A DNA stretch of 64,000 bases from Prorocentrum cordatum (lineage: Eukaryota > Sar > Dinophyceae > Prorocentrales > Prorocentraceae), in NCBI GenBank assembly GCA_963575745.1, contig CAUYUJ010017638.1, positions 1 through 64,000 of the forward strand, read 5' to 3'. Position 1 is the first letter of the stretch, and each line of letters opens with the position of its first letter. A model generated the notes under the pieces. The model did not search any database. It worked only from the letters and a program-made list of their open reading frames with translations, and had not been told where the DNA came from. A program made the translations under genes and the position numbers. Shown piece by piece: positions 58,335 through 64,000 of this stretch.

Positions 58335-59384
58335 TTTTGTTCTCGAAATTCAACAATTCGTTTGAGCTCTAATATTTTTTCCCATGATATTCGATCTTAT
58401 CCCCGCTCGCCATCTTGATCTCAGCTCGATCGGGTACCTTTTACTGCCAAAAAGCAGGCAGGCGGGATCGGCCGTTTCAAGTCATCTTGACACGCGATGA
58501 CGCTTTTCTGAACATAACTCGAGCTTTAGGGCAGCTACAGAGCTGGTAAGCACAGCTAATCGATCCAGAATGATCAGGCGCGTTCGCCTGTTGAATCTAG
58601 AGGTCTGAACTCGGTCTGCTAGCCGAGCTAGGGCCGCAAACCTATTCGTAGAATTCGAGTCATCTTGACAGACGCTCTCGGTTTTCTGTACTTAACTCGA
58701 GCTATAGGACAGCTACAGAGGTGATACTACAGACACCGATTCAGAATCATCAGTCGCATTTGTCTGTTGAATAGAGAGCTCTGAACTCGGTCTGCTGCCC
58801 GATCTAGAATCGCGAAACTATTCGTATTGTTCCAGTCATCTTGAGAGGAATTGTCGGTTTTCTGTACTAAACTCGGCTTGTAGGGGGGCTACAGTGCTGG
58901 TAGTCACAATAATCGATTTGTAGACATCAGGCGCGTCCGCCTGTCGAATCCAGAGCTCGGAACTATTGTATTGTTCGAGTCATCCTGAGAGGTCTGCACT
59001 TAACTCGGGCTGTAGGGGGGCTGCAGGGCTGGTCATCACAGGAGTCGATTCGCAGACATCAGACGCGTCCGCCTGTCGCATTCAGAGGTCTGAACTCGGT
59101 TTGATACTCGAGTTGGGTTGTCAAACTATTCGTTTTGTTAGAGTCATCTTGAGAGGTGCTGTCGATTTACGCACGTAACTCGGGCTGTAGGAGAGCTACA
59201 GAGCTCGCAAAGAAGACAATCCAGAAGCATCGGGGGCGTTCGGCTGTTGCATCGAGAGGTCTGAAATCGCTTGGGCTGAAAAGCTACTCGTTCTCTGCAA
59301 TTTTTTTCGACATTATATATTGTCAGGAAGCTCTACGAGTCCCCCGGCGGTTAGGAAGGTTGACGGTTTACCGCCGGCGCCCAG
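58335..59384 (+). repeat. S element
   Basis: Leader, five monomers, trailer nearly identical to the previous unit's, and hairpin A with GGCGGTTA on the left arm. Confidence 0.85.
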
Positions 59385-59640
59385 TCCTCGCAGCAGTTCG
59401 TTTGAGGTCGCAGCCGGTCCGGGAGTGCTTCTGGCACGCGTCCACGCGTGCCTGCACGCGTGCAGGTACGCGTGGAAGCGATCCTGGCAACGCTTTGGAA
59501 GCGCTTCCGGGGAGCCCCTCGCGCATCTCCAGGGAAGATTCCTGGCGATCTTTTCGCTCTCAAGGCTCTCCGGGTTTTGGACGCTACCCATGGGCGCTAC
59601 CAAGTGTCTTCGCTGTCCGGGTTTTGGACGCTACCAAGTC
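59385..59640 (+). repeat. N fragment with palindrome and duplicated 3' end
   Basis: CCTCGCAGCAGTTCGTTTGA onward, the CCACGCGTGCCTGC palindrome, then the 3' motif CTCCGGGTTTTGGACGCTAC (59569) and again GTCCGGGTTTTGGACGCTAC (59616), the second ending CCAAG|T. Confidence 0.75.
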
Positions 59641-59865
59641 ACCCAGTGCAGCGTTTCGTGGCCCCATAAGGAGCCCACCGAAGGTCCCAGTGACACCGCT
59701 CGCATGCGTCCGCCACCACGCAGCACAGACCTTGCTGACCGCGTCTCACCCACCCAGTACAGCGTTTCGTGGCCCCGTAGGGAGCTCGACCGAAGGTCCC
59801 AGTGGCACCGCCCGCGTGCGTTCGCCACCACCCAGCATAATTGCGGCATTTACAACTACATATAC
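59641..59865 (+). repeat. Three units related to the 90-bp satellite
   Basis: CAGCGTTTCGTGGCCCC, GGTCCCAGTGRCACCGC and GCGTKCGCCACCAC match the right-hand, diverged units of the 9656-10500 array, 49 kb away. Confidence 0.8.
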
Positions 59866-61430
59866 CTCGTAGAGCCCTTCGTTATCGATGAGCTAGAGGA
59901 ATTCGGGCGCGGGCTGGAGCTAGTTGCCCGACGCGACCACAAAGGACAATGTGTCAACTTTTTTTTTTTTGGAAAGATATTTGACAATTCATTTCGAGAG
60001 AGGAGATTTTTACTCCGAGCATTAGTATCCAAACTCCTTCTGCGAGCAGCTCAGCTCTCAGGAGAGAGTTTTAATATCTAAATATTTGGAGGAACCGACA
60101 TCATGTCGAGACCAAAAAATGAAAATTCTATGTTTTTTCTAGGAATGCTCCGAAAGGTTCCCGGCGGTGACCAGGTTGACGGTTCGCCAGTGACGACATT
60201 GGGTCGTTTTTGCTAATATTTGAAATATATTTGACAATTCATTTTGAGAGCCGGTATTTTCATCACGTGTAGTGAGTCATGGCGCGTCTGCCAGTGGAAT
60301 TTCCAGGTCCGTAGCTGCAATATTACTATGAAAAGACTTGCAGGAACCGACGTTGGATAAAAATAGAAAAACGATTTTTCTTTCCCGTGCCAGAAGCTTT
60401 CTTCATGTTCTCCGACGATCGCCGTGCAAGAAAAGAGCTCCACGAGGTTCACGGCGTTTACTGGCGCCGGCGGTGAACCGTCAACCTGGTCACCGCCGGG
60501 AAGCTCGTAGAGCTCCTAGCACGCGTAAGAGTGCTCAGATGCAAAGCAGACAACTTCTCGGAGCATTTCTAGGAAAACACTGAATTTCTATTTTTGGGTA
60601 TCAACATGATGTCGGTTCCTCCAACAAATCTATGGATAGTAAAACTCTCTCCAGAGGGCTCAGCTGCTCGCAGAAGGAATTTTAGATACTAATGATCAGA
60701 GTAAAAATCTGATTTCTCAAAATGAATTCTCAAATATCTTTCAACAATTTGCAAAACCGGGCGCGGGCTGGAGCTAGTTGCCCGACCCGACCAGAAAGGA
60801 CAATGTGACACCTTTTGGTGGGGCTTGATATTCTTTGAAAGATATTTGACGATTCATTTAGAGAAAGGAGATTTTTACTCCGAGCATTAGTATCCAAACT
60901 CCTTCTGCGAGCAGCTCAGCTCTCAGGAGAGAGCTTTAATATCTAAATATTTGGAGGAACCGTCATCATGTCGACACCAGAAAATGAAAATTCGGTGTTT
61001 TTCTAAGAATGCTCCGAGAAGCTGTCTGCTTTACATCTGAGCACTCTTACGCGTGCAAGGTTCCCGGCGGTGACCAGGTTGACGGTTCACCGCCGGCGCC
61101 AGTGATGACTTTGGGTCGTTTTTGCTAGTATTTGGAAGATATTTGACAATTCATTTTGAGAACCGGTATTTTCATCACGTGTAGTGAGTGATGCCGCGTC
61201 TGCCGGAGGAATTTTTAGGCCCGTAGCTGCAATATTATTATGAAACGACTTCCAGGAACCGACGTTGGATAAAAACAGAAAAACGATTTTTCTTTCCCGT
61301 TCCAGAAGCTTTCTTCATGTTCTCCGACGATCGCCGTGCAAGAAAAGAGCTCCACGAGTTACTGGCGCGGGCGGTGAACCGTCAACCTGGTCACCGCCGG
61401 GAACCTCGTAGAGCTCCTTGCACCCGTGAG
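59866..61430 (+). repeat. E/U1/U2 cluster, mostly forward copies
   Basis: E + U1 at 59866, a U2 piece from about 60190, an inverted piece at about 60460-60760 (inverted hairpin B, GGCGGTGAACCGTCAACCTG), then forward U1 and U2 again from about 60763 to 61360. The copies share CTCCGAGCATTAGTATCCAA and CCGACGATCGCCGTGCAAGA. Confidence 0.75.
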
Positions 61431-62650
61431 TAAGCTCAGGATCGGAGCAGAGAGCTTCTTAGAGCTTTTCGAGAAAAACGTCAAAGTGAGATTTTCGGAG
61501 TGAAGATGAAGTCGGTTCCCGGAAGTCAACTAACACTGAAACTGGCTCTAGAGAGCTGAGCTGCTGAGGGGACAAATTTAATATGCCAATGCTCGGCTTG
61601 AAAATCATTTCCCCAAATGAATTGTTGGATATCTTTCAACTCTGAGCAAAACCAACCCAAAGTCACCACTTTGTCCTTTCTCGTCGGGTCGACCAACTGG
61701 CTCCACCCCGCGCCGGTAGCTCATCGATAACGAAGAGCTCTACGAGGTAAACTGACCCAAAGTTGCCACATTGTCTCTTCTGGTCGGGTCGTCCAACTAG
61801 CTCCATCCCGCGCCCGAATTCGTCCAGCTCATCGATGCCGAAGAGCTTCACGAGGTATTTCTTTCATGTCGGAAGGAAGTTGATTCCTCCAAGTCTTTTT
61901 GATCGTAAAAATCCGCTTGGAGAGCTCACGCAAAACCGACCAAAAGTTACCACGCTGGGAACCGGCGGCAAACCGTCAACCTAGTAACCGCCGGGAACCT
62001 CGTGGAGCTCTTTTCTTGCACGGCGATCGTCGGAGAACATGAAGAAAGCTTCTGGAACGGGAAAGAAAAATAGTTTTTCTGTTTTTATCCAACGTCGGTT
62101 CCTGCAAGTCTTTTCGTAATAATATTGCAGCTACGGACCTGAAAATTCCACTGGCAGACGCGGCATGACCCACTACACGTGATAAAAATACCGGTTCTCA
62201 AAATGAATTGTCAAATATCTTTCAAATATTAGCAAAAACGACCCAAAGTCATCACTGGCGCCGGCGGTGGACCGTTAACCTGGTCACCGCCGGAAACCTT
62301 GCACGCGTAAGAGTGTTCAGATGTAAAGCAGACAGCTTCTCGGAGCATTCCTAGAAAAAACACAGAATTTCCATTTTTTGGTGTCCACATGATGTCGGTT
62401 CCTCCAAATGTTTGGATATTAAAACTCTCTCCTGAGAGCTGAGCTGCTCGCAGAAGGGAGTTTGGATACTAATGCTCGGAGTGAAAATCTCCTTTCTCAA
62501 AATGAATTGTCAAATCTCTTTCAACAAAAAAAGCAAACCCTACCAAAAGTTGTCACATTGTCTTTTCTGGTCGGGTCGGGCAACTAGCTCCAGCCCGCGC
62601 CCGAGTTCCTCTAGCTCATCGATAACGAAGAGCTCTGCGAGGTACTGGGT
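61431..62650 (-). repeat. E/U1/U2 cluster, inverted copies
   Basis: Inverted U1 at about 61400-61700, two inverted E modules (61720-61760, 61790-61857), inverted U2 at 61960-62260 (ACGGCGATCGTCGGAGAACA), inverted U1 and an inverted E ending near 62645. With 59866-61430 this forms a long imperfect inverted repeat. Confidence 0.75.
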
Positions 62651-63270
62651 TGACGGTTTGCCGCCGGTTCCCAGTGTGGTAACTTTTGGTCGGTTTTGCA
62701 TGAGCTCTCCAAGTGGATTTTTACTATCAAAAGACTTGGAGGAATCAACTTCCTTCCGACATGAAAAAATACTTCGCGGAGCTCTTCGGCATCGATGAGC
62801 TGGAGGAATTCGGGCGCGGGATGGAGCTAGTTGGACGACCCGACCAGAAGAGACAATGTGGCAAATTTGGGTCAGTTTACCTCGTAGAGCTCTTCGTTAT
62901 CGATGAGCTACCGGCGCGGGGTGGAGCCAGTTGGTCGACCCGACCAGAAATGACAAAGTGGTGACTTTGGGTTGGTTTTGCTCAGATTTGAAAGATATCC
63001 AACAATTCATTTTGAGAAATTATTTTTTCAAGCCGAGCATCGGCATATAAAATTTGTTCCCTCAGCAGCTCAGCTCTCTAGAGCCAGTTTCAGTGTTAGT
63101 TGACTTCCGGGAAACGACTTCATCTTCACTCCGAAAATCTCACTTTGACGTTTTTCTAGAAAAGCTCCAAGAAGCTCTCTGCTCCGATCCTGAGCTTTCT
63201 CACGGGTGCAAGGAGCTCTACGACGTTCCCGGCGGTGACCAGGTTGACGGTTCACCGCCAGCGCCAGTGG
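62651..63270 (+). repeat. U2 hairpin scrap and two forward E + U1 copies
   Basis: A hairpin C half (GGTTGACGGTTTGCCGCC, GGTTCCCAG), then forward E modules near 62773 and 62878, and a U1 body ending with hairpin B (GGCGGTGACC...GGTTCACCGCC) and AGCGCCAG|T. Confidence 0.75.
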
Positions 63271-64000
63271 TTGGGTCCTTCGCCCGGCTAACTTTTTTTA
63301 GAGATAGTGATGGTTTTTCTTGAATTGACTCGAGCTGCAGATGAGCTACAGAGCTGTTCGGCGCAGCAATGGGAAGGACATCATCATACGCACGAGTCTA
63401 AAGTATCTAGACGCCTCACCTCGATCTGCTAGCAGAGCTCGGTACGAAAAATCTATTTGTACTCTGCTATTGTTTCTACAGATGGTGACGGTGTTCTTGA
63501 GTACACTTCAGCTGCAGACGAGCTGAAGAACTGTTCGGCACGAAACTAAACAGAAACTTATCATGCGCGCGAATCTAAAGTATCTAGACGCCTGAACTCG
63601 ATCTGCTATCAGAGCTGGGTTCAAAAACCTATTCGTACTCTGTTATTTTTTTAGAGATGTTGATGGCTTTCTTATTACCTCGGGCTGGCGATGAGCTATA
63701 GAGCTATTTGTCACATAAATCCAAAGGAACTGATAAGAAGCGCTAGTCTAAAGTATCTAGATTCCTGAATTGGGTCTCCTACCAGAGCTGGTTCAGATAA
63801 AAGTATTCGTACGGTGCTAAATTTTAGACATATGATGGTCACTTACTTGAGGTAACTCGAGCTACAGAGGAGCTTTTGGCACAGAATTGCCGGGGATTTT
63901 TACCGGGCGCGCTAGTTTCAAGTATCCAGATGCCTGAACTCGTCGCGCTTTCAGAGTTGGAACCAGAAAATATTCGTATTCGTTTGATTTCTCAAGAGGT
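63271..64000 (+). repeat. Diverged satellite of about 185 bp, four units
   Basis: Recurrent CTAAAGTATCTAGACGCCTG, CAGAGCTG and GAGCTACAGAGCTRTT at a spacing of about 180-190 bases. The layout echoes the S monomer (CTCGAGCTGCAG...GAGCTACAGAGCT) but the sequence is strongly diverged and lacks the CAGGCG/CGCCTG hairpin. It runs off the right edge. Confidence 0.75.

Overview
This window is repeat-dominated nuclear DNA from a eukaryote. It carries two complete, intact LINE-type (non-LTR) retrotransposons, tandem satellites, long microsatellites and hundreds of short hairpins. I see no bacterial operons, no rRNA or tRNA genes, no intron-containing host gene and no housekeeping gene. CpG is not depleted. 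The species cannot be named from sequence alone; a protist or alga is my guess.

Layout. 1-1090: a tandem repeat of about 96 bp whose period variants all keep one reading frame. 1.7-3.3 kb: a (GAGCCC)n hexanucleotide array and a CA/GACA-rich tract. 3.5-22.7 kb: a mosaic of short repeat elements. I call them N (about 0.3 kb), N2 (about 0.4 kb), U1 and U2 (about 0.35 kb), D and E (60-70 bp) and S (about 1-1.3 kb, built from roughly 190-bp satellite monomers). A 90-bp satellite lies at 9.7-10.5 kb and an N2 tandem array at 18.9-21.5 kb. 22.7-24.4 and 33.8-35.5 kb: two copies of a 1.7-kb non-autonomous retroelement, each encoding the same 331-residue protein. 24.5-26.9 kb: an inverted S element split by a 1.3-kb minisatellite-bearing element (V). 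27-42 kb: head-to-tail S elements. 42.4-48.1 kb: LINE-A. 51.0-56.4 kb: LINE-B. 56.4-64 kb: more S and U elements, a cluster of U copies in opposing orientations and a diverged satellite.

How it fits together. The short elements share one design: subterminal inverted repeats, a hairpin close to the 3' end, and a junction of the form AG|T. Four complete N or N2 copies sit exactly between A and T of an otherwise intact host repeat with no target duplication. That is Helitron-like behaviour, although no Rep/helicase gene lies in the window. LINE-A and both copies of its apparent non-autonomous partner are inserted at the same point, in the left arm of the S-element 3' hairpin, in three different S copies. 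LINE-B sits at the N|E element junction with a 14-bp duplication.

Both LINEs share four unusual features: (1) ORF1 and ORF2 lie in one frame separated by a single UGA, with no AUG before the endonuclease start; (2) the RT motif C reads WADN instead of xxDD; (3) the C-terminal RNase H motifs are in circularly permuted order; (4) a 3' stem-loop near the terminus has a covarying outer stem. Together they look like a site-specific LINE group with a parasite element, living on a Helitron-like repeat landscape.
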